37,491 bases of DNA from Methanobacteriota archaeon (GTDB lineage: Archaea; Thermoplasmatota; Poseidoniia; Poseidoniales; Poseidoniaceae). The position numbers were made by a program, and so were the translations under genes. Under the pieces are notes generated by a model. It searched no databases and was not told the origin of the DNA. It was given only the letters and a program-made list of their open reading frames with translations. The DNA is taken from the NCBI GenBank assembly GCA_002694585.1, contig NZMM01000091.1:1-37491 (forward strand), read 5' to 3'. Shown piece after piece: positions 22,816 to 30,407 of this stretch. Every line of letters begins with the position of its first letter. The stretch's first letter is position 1.

Positions 22816-22969
22816 CCAGAAATGGTTGTCATTAACTCGACTCGATCAGCCGCCAAGGATCTCGGAACGCGAGCCGCTGAAGGTCGTAATCCTCTCCCGT
22901 GATGTGCTCCGACGCCTCGTCGACCAGCTCGGTTTGCTCACAGCAAACGGCCTCCAATGCTGTCATGGC

Positions 22970-23268
22970 GGATTGGATCGGAGCTGCCGGCGGTTGCGAA
23001 GGGACACAAGGGGCCGAGAACAAACCTGGCCGCAGCCGCCTAGAAGGCCGCATCTAGGCCGTGAGATATCTCACATGGACCCTTACCGCCGGGAACTGAT
23101 CGGGGGAAGAGTTCCCTGTAATTCACGGGCGGTCGGGGGTTTCGTCAGTCTTGTCGGTGGTCCGTTGTCGGTCTGGGGGACCGAAGACCGAAGGTTCACG
23201 TCCTCTTAGCCCGACCCTTGAGAAGCCCTGCTTCGGCTGGGATTCTCGTCTTTTTGGGTTGGGTTGCT
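22970..23268 (+). repeat. tRNA-Pro-tail repeat, copy R3
   Basis: Full-length copy matching R1 from its first bases. It contains the 14-base palindrome GTGAGATATCTCAC (23061-23074), hairpin GGGAA/TTCCC (23104-23116) and the tRNA-Pro 3' half (23168-23214) with anticodon loop CTGGGGG. The T arm and variable loop are more decayed (T stem GAAGG with CCTCT, acceptor TAGCCCG). The 154 bases between the preceding gene and the repeat (22816-22969) show no convincing gene. Confidence 0.83.
23219..23256 (+). terminator. Degenerate terminator hairpin ending repeat R3
   Basis: GAGAAGCCC and GGGATTCTC form an imperfect stem with the same TGCTTCGGCT loop region, followed by five T. Same position as in the other copies. 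Confidence 0.6.
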
Positions 23269-23325
23269 CCGGTCAGGCGATGACCTGCGGATCGGCGCAT
23301 TTAGTCCTTCGGGTATGTTGAGTCG

Positions 23326-24045
23326 ATGAAGCGATTCTTGATGTGTCTTTTGGTCGCCGTGGCGGCTGCCGGCTGCGGTGGCGACTCTTCCGACGAACTT
23401 GAGGCCGCACTTGAGCGGATTGAGGAGCTCGAGGCGGCTCAGCAGGATGCTGCAGAGACGACGTCAACGCAGCCGACGACCACGTCGCTAGCAGCCACTA
23501 CTTCGACCACGACTGCGCCGCCGGCCACGACGACCGCGGCGCCGGCAACCACGACCACGGTGCCCGTCTGTGATGCTTCGTGGTCCGACGCACCTGATGT
23601 CACTTCGGGCTGGCCATCGGCTGCGTTCACTGCTCCCGGGCGTTCGTTGCAGGAGGAGGTCAGGATCGGAACACATCCCGGCTATGACCGCTTCCTCATC
23701 GAGTTCGAGGAGGACGGACGAACCCCGAATGGGTGGAGCGTCAGCTGGATCTTCGGGTCACCACTTCATGACGGATCTGGTGAGCCGGTCGACATGGAAG
23801 GCGATGAGTTCCTCGAAGTTCGCTATCTCGGATCAGCCGGGTGGGTGACGTATCCCGAGGCCTGGTACCAGGGACCGCAGGAATTCTTTGGCAGCACCAT
23901 TGGCGCCGGCAATCTCGTCGAGGCGGAGATGGCGGGGGACTACGAGGGCTACGTGACCTGGTACGTATCCACCCAGACGAAACGCCCGTTCAACGTCTTC
24001 ACACTGACGGGCCCGCCTCGTTTGGTCGTCGACATCTGCCACTAG
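23326..24045 (+). CDS. AMIN-like domain lipoprotein
   Basis: A 239-residue lipoprotein. The signal peptide ends in VAAAGC (about Cys17). A short heptad segment (SDELEAALERIEELEAAQ) and a Thr/Ala/Pro linker follow. The C-terminal 150 residues have the pattern of AMIN-like domains of secreted actinobacterial proteins: EEVRIGTHPGYDRFLIEF near the start, a GSG/DM strand, and the ending PFNVFTLTGPPRLVVDI. Such domains are thought to bind cell-wall or surface components. The N-terminal heptad closely matches that of the protease-like lipoprotein at 25060, which suggests shared origin of the exported N-terminus. It is the first gene after repeat R3. Confidence 0.83.
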   Translation: MKRFLMCLLVAVAAAGCGGDSSDELEAALERIEELEAAQQDAAETTSTQPTTTSLAATTSTTTAPPATTTAAPATTTTVPVCDASWSDAPDVTSGWPSAAFTAPGRSLQEEVRIGTHPGYDRFLIEFEEDGRTPNGWSVSWIFGSPLHDGSGEPVDMEGDEFLEVRYLGSAGWVTYPEAWYQGPQEFFGSTIGAGNLVEAEMAGDYEGYVTWYVSTQTKRPFNVFTLTGPPRLVVDICH

Positions 24046-24051
24046 AGGGGT

Positions 24052-24085
24052 AGGGACACAACAGACCGGGAACAAAGCCAGCGAG
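24052..24085 (+). repeat. Fragment of the tRNA-Pro-tail repeat, copy R5
   Basis: GGGACACAACAGACCGGGAA followed by CAAAGCCAGC matches the left part of R1 and R3 (GGGACACAAaGGGCCGAGgACAAAGCC). The hairpins, tRNA tail and terminator are missing. It directly follows a lipoprotein stop codon and precedes another lipoprotein. Confidence 0.6.
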
Positions 24086-24149
24086 CGATTGACGTTAGGG
24101 CAGCCCCTCACCCAGACTTCAAAGACAGTCAAATAGAGAAGTGAGTCAG

Positions 24150-24779
24150 ATGATGAATCCCTACCCGACGCAGCGAGCAAATCGGGCCTTCAGAACACTG
24201 GTCGCTGCAGTTGCGGTCCTGTGCGTCGCTGGTTGCAGCAGTTCGGGCGACACCAGTGCAGAGGGAGCTGGCACTGTGGAGGCGGCTTCTTCAACGACTG
24301 CGTCCCCCACGACAACGGATACGCCATCGACGACGACCGAGTCGTCGACAGCGACGATTCCCGAAACGACGACTGTGCCCCCTGTGACCGTTACGACAAC
24401 AACATCCCTGCCTCACGATGACGAACCGCCAGAAGCTCCTACAGGTTTGGTTTGTCTCGGTATGGGTGGGGGCAGTATGGAAGTGCTTTTGGCCTTTGAT
24501 GCCCCGTCAGATCCGACGGATATCGAGACGATCCGTGTGTACGTCGACGAGGGGAGCGGCTTTCAACGTGTCGCCAAAACCACGATTGACGGTTCTCCGG
24601 CGTCTTTGGGCAGCGTCTTCGATCTCAACACCACCGATCCAACAACATGGTCGATGGGGGTCTTTCCAGTGCCGGACGGTGCGGAGATCGGTATCGCTGT
24701 GACGTTCGGCGACGCCGCTGGCAACGAATCGGGCTGGTATCCCATCACGGTGACGCCAACGGGCATCAGTTGCTCGTAA
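24150..24779 (+). CDS. Lipoprotein with Thr-rich linker and fibronectin-III-like domain
   Basis: A 209-residue lipoprotein. The signal peptide ends with VLCVAGC (about Cys29). A Thr/Ser/Pro linker covers residues about 40-90. The last 110 residues begin EPPEAPTGLVC and continue with beta-strand patterns and ETIRVYVDEGSGFQRVAKTTI, like a fibronectin type III or similar beta-sandwich domain; two cysteines could form a disulfide. The ATG at 24150 has AGAGAAG eight bases upstream and is preferred over GTG 24141. It shares its cassette with the AMIN-like lipoprotein, separated by a repeat fragment. Surface binding is likely; the ligand is unknown. Confidence 0.78.
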   Translation: MMNPYPTQRANRAFRTLVAAVAVLCVAGCSSSGDTSAEGAGTVEAASSTTASPTTTDTPSTTTESSTATIPETTTVPPVTVTTTTSLPHDDEPPEAPTGLVCLGMGGGSMEVLLAFDAPSDPTDIETIRVYVDEGSGFQRVAKTTIDGSPASLGSVFDLNTTDPTTWSMGVFPVPDGAEIGIAVTFGDAAGNESGWYPITVTPTGISCS

Positions 24780-24885
24780 CCCGAGTCGGCAGCGCTTGGC
24801 GATTGGGTGGGCGGCCCGAGGTGCTGCCGTTGGGGAGTTGACGGGGCGAGGATCCCCCGGCGTCGTTGCTTCTTGCCGGGGTGTT

Positions 24886-24990
24886 CTTTGTCGGTCTGGT
24901 GGACCGAAGGTCGGAGGTTCAAATCCTTTCAGTCCGACCCCTGAGAATCCCTGCTTCGGCGGGGATTCTCGCCATTTTGGGGTGGGTTGA
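24886..24990 (+). repeat. tRNA-Pro-tail repeat, copy R4 (tail only)
   Basis: Only the right third of the repeat: tRNA 3' half at 24891-24937, terminator hairpin and the trailing TTTTGGGGTGGGTTGA that R1 also has. The anticodon loop is CTGGTGG, so the GGG anticodon has become GGT, and the T stem ends CCTTT. The left hairpins are absent. The rest of the gap 24780-25059 is unremarkable. Confidence 0.83.
24941..24977 (+). terminator. Terminator-like hairpin ending repeat R4
   Basis: GAGAATCCC with GGGATTCTC around a TTCG-containing loop, followed by GCCATTTT; near-identical to R1 and R2. Confidence 0.7.
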
Positions 24991-25059
24991 GCGACCGACG
25001 CGATGAACCTCTAGTTGTTCGTCGGGCGGCGTGGGCGCGGCTTTGGCTATTCTCCTGCC

Positions 25060-26247
25060 ATGAAATCCGCAGCTGTTTGTCTGATTGCGGCAGTGACTTT
25101 GACGGGCTGTGGCAGCGGCAGCGGTGCTTCTTCCGACGAGCTTGACGCAGCGATTGACCGTATCGAGGAACTGGAAGAAGCGCTTGTCCGCATCGAGGAA
25201 GCGGAGCCAGCGTCGGCCGATTCGAACGGCATGGTCGAGTTGACTCCGGCGGCGGTTGGTGCGCAGTTCAGCGATGCCGTTTGGATGGTCGAAACAGGTG
25301 CCTGCGCGAATTACGCGACGGGGTCGGGGTTTGCCGTATCTGAAACCATCGTGGTGACGAACCAACATGTTGTTCAAGACGACATGGCACCGTTCCTGGC
25401 TCGCCGAGATGGTCGAAGGGTTGCCGCACGCGTCCTCGATTCGAGCGTTGAGCTTGACGTTGCCGTGCTGTCCGTCGAGGAACCGCTCGACGCCCATCTC
25501 GAATGGGTGGACCTTGACACGCTGCGTGAGGGCGACCCGGTGATCAGCCTCGGCTACCCGGCTCCGTTCAACGAGTATGCCGTCAGTCCCGGAACTCTTC
25601 TGTCGTTCATTGTCGAAGATGGCAGAAGGATTGGTGTGGTCTCAGATGAGAGCAGCGACTATGGCTCCAGCGGCGGGCCCCTTCTCACCGCTGATGGGCA
25701 CATCATCGGTGTTGTCACGGAATTCGTCGACGCAGAGCTTTCAGGTCAGACGAATGGACAGAGCTACACCTATGACCGTCTGGGCGACTTCATCGAGCAG
25801 GCAAAGCAGGCCGAACCGAAGGCTGCCTTGACATGCGATGGTTTCGAATATGGAACCAACGAAATCGCAGACTCGCTTTGGGACCTTTGCGCCGACGAGC
25901 GCTACTGGGCATGCGACAGCCTCTACGACCTGGATCAGTACCTCCCTGTCGGCGGTGAGTACTCCGACTTCGGCGCAACGTGTGGGGATCGCGTCGAGAC
26001 TGACCGCTACTGCGTCGAGGAGTTCGGAACGATGAATCCGCTGCAGTATGGGGACGATCCGTTCCTCGACGACCTGCATGATGCGTGTCTTGGCGCTGAT
26101 GGTGATGCCTGCGACACGTTGTGGATGGCAACAGTCGGGTTCGAAGACGCTGCGTACTTTGACGTCGCAGCTACCTGTGGCGGTACCGAAGAGTTCGATG
26201 TTGTGTGGTGTGGCGACATCGTCCCTGAGCTCACCGGTGACCCCTGA
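25060..26247 (+). CDS. Trypsin-like serine protease lipoprotein with Cys-rich tandem tail
   Basis: A 395-residue exported protein. The lipobox is LTGC (Cys17), followed by a heptad segment (SDELDAAIDRIEELEEA) almost the same as in the lipoprotein at 23326. Residues about 65-255 are a chymotrypsin-fold protease with His103 (TNQHVV), Asp133 (ELDVAVL) and Ser204 (GSSGGP), so the triad is complete. Residues about 265-390 contain two related Cys-rich units, each with a CD.L motif and a TCG near its end, resembling small tandem domains of actinobacterial secreted proteins. The ATG at 25060 gives a normal signal peptide. It is the last gene of the repeat-bounded region; no copy follows it. Confidence 0.87.
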   Translation: MKSAAVCLIAAVTLTGCGSGSGASSDELDAAIDRIEELEEALVRIEEAEPASADSNGMVELTPAAVGAQFSDAVWMVETGACANYATGSGFAVSETIVVTNQHVVQDDMAPFLARRDGRRVAARVLDSSVELDVAVLSVEEPLDAHLEWVDLDTLREGDPVISLGYPAPFNEYAVSPGTLLSFIVEDGRRIGVVSDESSDYGSSGGPLLTADGHIIGVVTEFVDAELSGQTNGQSYTYDRLGDFIEQAKQAEPKAALTCDGFEYGTNEIADSLWDLCADERYWACDSLYDLDQYLPVGGEYSDFGATCGDRVETDRYCVEEFGTMNPLQYGDDPFLDDLHDACLGADGDACDTLWMATVGFEDAAYFDVAATCGGTEEFDVVWCGDIVPELTGDP

Positions 26248-26374
26248 TTTGCCCATGATGACGACCGCAGTGCCTCACGAGGCGGAGCGACGCGGATCGT
26301 GGCCGGCCGATATCTTTCCACCGACCTGATCGCTCGGGTCCTCGGAAATCAGTGCGGGCCCTAGGCTCCTCGCC

Positions 26375-27796
26375 ATGACCCCCGAGGAATTCCGCGCCGC
26401 CGCTCACGAACTGATCGACTGGCTGGTCGACCGTCGTGTCGCGATCGAAGATCGTCCCGTGCGGCCGCCCGTCGACCCGGGCGACATTCGGCGAGCGTTG
26501 CCCTCCCAACCGCCGCAGGGTGGAGATTCGGCGAGTGAGCTGATCGCCGATCTCGAATCGATCATCGCTCCGGGGATCACCGAGGTGCAGCATCCGATGC
26601 ACTTCGGCTGGTTCCCGTCGAACGCAAGCCTTTCGTCGATCCTGGGTGACTTCGCATCGTCGGGCCTCGCCTCGCTCGGCATCTCCTGGGAATCGTCACC
26701 CAGCCTCACCGAGGTTGAGGAAGTCGTGGTCGACTGGCTTCGTGAGCTGACCGGACTCAGCGATGCGTGGTCTGGTGTCATCCAGGACACGGCCTCGACT
26801 GCCTGCCTCGTCGCCATGTTGGCGGCCCGCGAGCAGGCCACCGGCCACGCCCAGACCGGGGGCGGAGTGCTCGGCTTCGGTAAACGACTCCACGTCTACA
26901 CCACCAGCGAAGCTCACTCGTCGGTGCGGAAGGGTGCCCTGCTCGCCGGCTTCGCCGCCGACGACATCCGGGTGATCGACGTTGATCCGGTCAGCCGAGA
27001 CATGCGGTCCGATGCGTTGGCCGAGACTATGGCCGCTGATGTCGCTGCCGGGGGTGTGCCAACGATCGTGGTCGCCTCGCTTGGCTCAACCAGCGTGACG
27101 GCATTCGATCCGTTGCCGGAGATCATCGATATTGCTCGCCGCCACGGCGCATGGATCCACGCCGATGCCGCAATGGCCGGCTCGGCGATGCTCCTGCCCG
27201 AGTACCGCCATCTCTTCGCAGGGATTGAGGACGCAGACTCGATCTCGTGGAACCCCCACAAGTGGATGGGCACCATCCTCGACACATCGCTGCTGTACCT
27301 GCGAGATCCGGAGCACCTGATCCGGGTGATGTCGACCAACCCGAGTTATCTGCAGTCGACCGCCGGCGGGGAGGCCACCCAGTACCGCGACTGGGGCATC
27401 CCGCTCGGGCGCCGTTTCCGAGCGCTCAAGCTCTGGTACCAACTCCGACTTGATGGTCCGGAGGCGATCCGTCAGCGACTCCGGCGCGACCTTGACAACG
27501 CACAGTGGTTCGCCGAACGCATCGCCGAGAAGCCGGGTTGGGACGTCGTGGCTCCGGTGCGGCTCCAGACCGTGTGTGTTCGCCACACACCCGCTGAGCT
27601 CGAGGGTGATGCGGCAGCGGTCAGCGGTCACAATCAGCGCTGGGTCCGTGATGTCAACGTCTCGGGCGCCGCCTTTCTGTCCCCGTCGCTGCTCGATGGC
27701 GGATGGATGGCGAGGGTGTCGATCGGTGTTGAGTCGACCGAGCGACGCCATCTCGAGCAGCTGCTCGATCTGATGGACGAACACACCCGCATCTGA
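26375..27796 (+). CDS. PLP-dependent group II (aromatic amino acid-type) decarboxylase
   Basis: A 473-residue enzyme of the DOPA/tyrosine/tryptophan decarboxylase family. Visible hallmarks are the substrate-side HPMHFGWFPS near residue 75, the TTSEAHSSVRKG segment with the His that stacks on PLP, the HADAA motif with the PLP-binding Asp, and SWNPHKWM with the Schiff-base Lys. It should convert an aromatic or related L-amino acid to an amine and CO2; the exact substrate is not clear. The ATG at 26375 gives the full N-terminal helix. It marks a return to ordinary, more GC-rich chromosomal coding after the cassette-like region. Confidence 0.9.
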   Translation: MTPEEFRAAAHELIDWLVDRRVAIEDRPVRPPVDPGDIRRALPSQPPQGGDSASELIADLESIIAPGITEVQHPMHFGWFPSNASLSSILGDFASSGLASLGISWESSPSLTEVEEVVVDWLRELTGLSDAWSGVIQDTASTACLVAMLAAREQATGHAQTGGGVLGFGKRLHVYTTSEAHSSVRKGALLAGFAADDIRVIDVDPVSRDMRSDALAETMAADVAAGGVPTIVVASLGSTSVTAFDPLPEIIDIARRHGAWIHADAAMAGSAMLLPEYRHLFAGIEDADSISWNPHKWMGTILDTSLLYLRDPEHLIRVMSTNPSYLQSTAGGEATQYRDWGIPLGRRFRALKLWYQLRLDGPEAIRQRLRRDLDNAQWFAERIAEKPGWDVVAPVRLQTVCVRHTPAELEGDAAAVSGHNQRWVRDVNVSGAAFLSPSLLDGGWMARVSIGVESTERRHLEQLLDLMDEHTRI

Positions 27797-27819
27797 ACAG
27801 GAGCTACGGCAGCTGCGGC

Positions 27820-28968
27820 TCAGTACCCGTCGGTGAGCGGACCAGCGAGACCAGGGCGGTCCGCTGCCACATGAGATGGCGTCAGCCCCAACTCAATCAG
27901 CCGATCGGGCCAGGCTGCGTCGCCGATATTCGCTGCGGTGGCTTGGGCGAGGGCGTCAGCGGTGTGGATGCCGTAGCCGCCTTGACCGACCAGCCAGTAG
28001 AAGCCATCGACGGCCGGGTCGTATCCACTGACGGGCGTGCGATCCGAGGTGAAGGTACGCAGTCCAGCCCACGTCGAGCGGACATGACGAACCTCAAGGG
28101 TCGTGAACGCTGCGAGGTTATGAAGGCCAAGCGCGACATCATGTTCTTCAGGCTTCGCATCGCACGGTTCCGAGGGCGTCTCGTCGGCCGGCGACACGAG
28201 CAGGCCGCCCGGTTCCGGTTTGCAGTAGCCGATCATGCCGCTGCGGTCATCAGGCTGGAAAGCAGTGATCGGCCAACGACGGACCTCGTCGGCGTCGAAG
28301 TGTTCGGGGATCGCCGCGATCGCAATGGTGCGGCGCAGCGGATGCAGACCGAGAGGCTGAGCGCCCGCAAGTTCGCCGATCCGGTCGCCCCAAGCCCCTG
28401 CGGCGTTGACCACCACCGGCGCTGCGAGCGTGTGTTCGCCGGCCACGACTCGCCACGAGCCCTCGGTGCGTTCAAGTGAGCGCACCGGCGCCGATGTGTG
28501 GATCGTGCCATCCGCAGCGCGAAAGCGCTGTACGAAGTTCTGGTGGTAGCTCGCGACGTCGATGTCTTTGGAGTCGGGTTCCCACAGCGCCCCGGCAATC
28601 TCGGGCCGCAGGATCGGCAGGATCTCCCGGGCCTGATCACCATCGAGGAACTCGGTTGTCGGGACAAGCGTCTTGGCGTGCTCGACCTGGGCCTTGAGTG
28701 CCTCCACGCGCGGTTCACGCCCGACCATGAGTTCCGGTCTGGGGCCGAGAAAGGGGAGCAGCGACGCTTTCGACGCGAGGGTGAGCTTGCGGACTTCGTC
28801 GTTGCCGTAATTCTCGAGGTACTGCGCCGCCGATCGCCCAGTCGTGTGGAATGCCAAGGTCGCTTCGGCCTCAACCAGCACGACCGACGCTCCCTGTTCG
28901 GCGAGTCGGGCAGCGGCGGACACGCCAGCAATCCCGCCCCCGATCACGACAACGTCACAGCTCCTCAT
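27820..28968 (-). CDS. FAD-dependent oxidoreductase, DAO (D-amino acid/sarcosine oxidase-like) family
   Basis: A 382-residue flavoprotein. The N-terminal VVVIGGGIAGVSAAARLAEQ is the FAD-binding Rossmann motif, followed by VVLVEAE (ribose contact) and the FHTTGRSAAQYLENYG segment typical of the DAO group. The C-terminal GLRTFTSDRTPVSGYDP and VGQGGYGIHTADALA close the flavin site. Family members oxidise amines or amino acids such as glycine, sarcosine or opines; the substrate is unknown. The ATG at 28968 is set by the motif spacing. It is divergent from the HD-domain gene, with 34 bases between starts, so both may be controlled together. Confidence 0.88.
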   Translation of the reverse strand: MRSCDVVVIGGGIAGVSAAARLAEQGASVVLVEAEATLAFHTTGRSAAQYLENYGNDEVRKLTLASKASLLPFLGPRPELMVGREPRVEALKAQVEHAKTLVPTTEFLDGDQAREILPILRPEIAGALWEPDSKDIDVASYHQNFVQRFRAADGTIHTSAPVRSLERTEGSWRVVAGEHTLAAPVVVNAAGAWGDRIGELAGAQPLGLHPLRRTIAIAAIPEHFDADEVRRWPITAFQPDDRSGMIGYCKPEPGGLLVSPADETPSEPCDAKPEEHDVALGLHNLAAFTTLEVRHVRSTWAGLRTFTSDRTPVSGYDPAVDGFYWLVGQGGYGIHTADALAQATAANIGDAAWPDRLIELGLTPSHVAADRPGLAGPLTDGY

Positions 28969-29002
28969 GGCCTGCACCCTAGAGCCGGAGTACCATCGCG
29001 GC

Positions 29003-29584
29003 ATGGCCATCACCGATGCGAATCCCGACAGTTTCCGCCGCATGGACGAGTCCACTGCCGAGCAGTGGGCCCACATCGGCGCCCGGACATTCGAGAACCA
29101 GGGTCGGGTCGCCGACCGGATGATCATGCTGCTCGAGTCACTCGCCGAGATCAGCGATGGCTTCATCACCGATCAGCTCACGCACTGCCTGCAGACGGCG
29201 ACGATGGCCGAGAAGGCCGGCGCCGACGACGAGATGATCTTCGGTGCGCTCATGCACGACGTCGGCAAGGCGATCTCGGTGCCCAACCACGGCGCCATCT
29301 CGGCGGAGATGATCAAGCCCTACGTGCGCGACGACGTCTACAAGGCGATCCTCAATCACCAGGACTTCCAGGGGAAGCACTACTACGGCCACTTCGGTGC
29401 CCCCACCGATCTGCGCTACACGAAGTACGACCAGACCGAGTCCTGGTGGCCGCTGTGTGCCGAGTTCACCGACGACTGGGATCAGCAGGCCTTCGACCCC
29501 GACGCCGAGACGTACCCGCTTGAGCATTTCGAGCCTCTGATCCGCAAGGTCACCGCCACCACCAAGCAGGCCCTCGGCGACTGA
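29003..29584 (+). CDS. HD-domain protein (possible diiron hydrolase/oxygenase)
   Basis: A 193-residue protein with an HD-fold metal site: His in LTHCLQTA, the His-Asp pair in ALMHDVGKA, a later NHG and the His in ILNHQDF. A following FQGKHYYGHFGAP segment and the FDPDAETYPLEHFEPLI ending are features of a subfamily found near oxidoreductases. Members of the wider group include phosphohydrolases and mixed-valent diiron oxygenases such as PhnZ; the sequence does not decide between them. The ATG at 29003 is chosen over earlier codons that overlap the divergent flavoprotein gene. Pairing with an oxidase suggests a short catabolic step. Confidence 0.85.
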   Translation: MAITDANPDSFRRMDESTAEQWAHIGARTFENQGRVADRMIMLLESLAEISDGFITDQLTHCLQTATMAEKAGADDEMIFGALMHDVGKAISVPNHGAISAEMIKPYVRDDVYKAILNHQDFQGKHYYGHFGAPTDLRYTKYDQTESWWPLCAEFTDDWDQQAFDPDAETYPLEHFEPLIRKVTATTKQALGD

Positions 29585-29611
29585 CACGCGGAGCGCCGCA
29601 CGTCGCGACGA

Positions 29612-30382
29612 TTAGTGCGGTGTGAGGCCGCCGTCGGCGATCAGTGCCTGGCCGGTGATGAAACTGCCGGCGTCAGAGCACAGCAGCAGCGCCGGGCCGA
29701 CCATCTCGTCGGGATCCGCGCCACGCCGCATGAACGCCGCCTTCTGCATCGACTCGACTGCTTCGGGTGGGTTGTTCATCACCATGTCGGTCATGACCGT
29801 GCCGGGAGCCAGGGCGTTGACCCGAATGCCGCTCGGCGCGAACGCTGCGGCCATCGACCGAGTGAGTCCCAGAAGCCCGGCCTTACCAGCGGAATACATG
29901 GCGCCGCTCGGGTTGAACAGGAACGCCGCCGCCGAGATGATGTTGAGCACCGCCGCATTGCCGGACGCCTCAAGATGGGGCAGCGCCCGTTCGACAAGGA
30001 ACGCTGGCCCCCGCAGGTTCGTATCGAGCGACTTGCTCCACGCCTCCTCGGTGAGATGACCGAGTGGCAAGGCCAGCGCGTTGGCGGCGCCGTTGACGAC
30101 AATGTCGATGCGACCGAAGGCCGCGACCGTCTCATCGACCAGGTTCGAGATCGAGTCGAGCTCGCCCATGTGCGTGGGAACGCCGATCGCCTCGATTCCC
30201 ATCTCGGCGAGGTGCGCGACCATGGCGTTGCAGGCGTCGGCCTTTCGGCTCGCCACGGCGATCTTGGCCCCGGCGACTCCGAACCCCTCAGCGATCGCCT
30301 TGCCGATGCCGCGGGTGCCACCGGTGATGATGGCGACCCGACCGGTCAGGTCGTGGAGGTTGTCGAGTTTTTCGCGATCCAT
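29612..30382 (-). CDS. SDR family oxidoreductase
   Basis: A 256-residue classical short-chain dehydrogenase. The cofactor motif is GGTRGIG, the NG-type motif is NGAAN, the catalytic Ser lies in ISAAAF and YSAGK gives Tyr and Lys. It ends in a normal GQALIADGG C-terminus. NAD(P)-dependent oxidation or reduction of an alcohol or ketone is expected; substrate unknown. The next upstream gene on the same strand is another SDR, 25 bases away, so they are probably an operon. Confidence 0.9.
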   Translation of the reverse strand: MDREKLDNLHDLTGRVAIITGGTRGIGKAIAEGFGVAGAKIAVASRKADACNAMVAHLAEMGIEAIGVPTHMGELDSISNLVDETVAAFGRIDIVVNGAANALALPLGHLTEEAWSKSLDTNLRGPAFLVERALPHLEASGNAAVLNIISAAAFLFNPSGAMYSAGKAGLLGLTRSMAAAFAPSGIRVNALAPGTVMTDMVMNNPPEAVESMQKAAFMRRGADPDEMVGPALLLCSDAGSFITGQALIADGGLTPH

Positions 30383-30407
30383 GGTGTGGTCCTCGTGGAT
30401 ATGTGGG

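Noticed and set aside
22832..23053. Minus-strand frame of 73 codons before and in repeat R3
   Set aside because: It runs into the repeat, has no ribosome site and no recognisable pattern; probably chance.
18191..24990. Canonical integron attC sites
   Set aside because: The repeats lack the GTTRRRY/RYYYAAC core sites and no IntI gene is visible. The resemblance is only that of folded repeats between cassettes.
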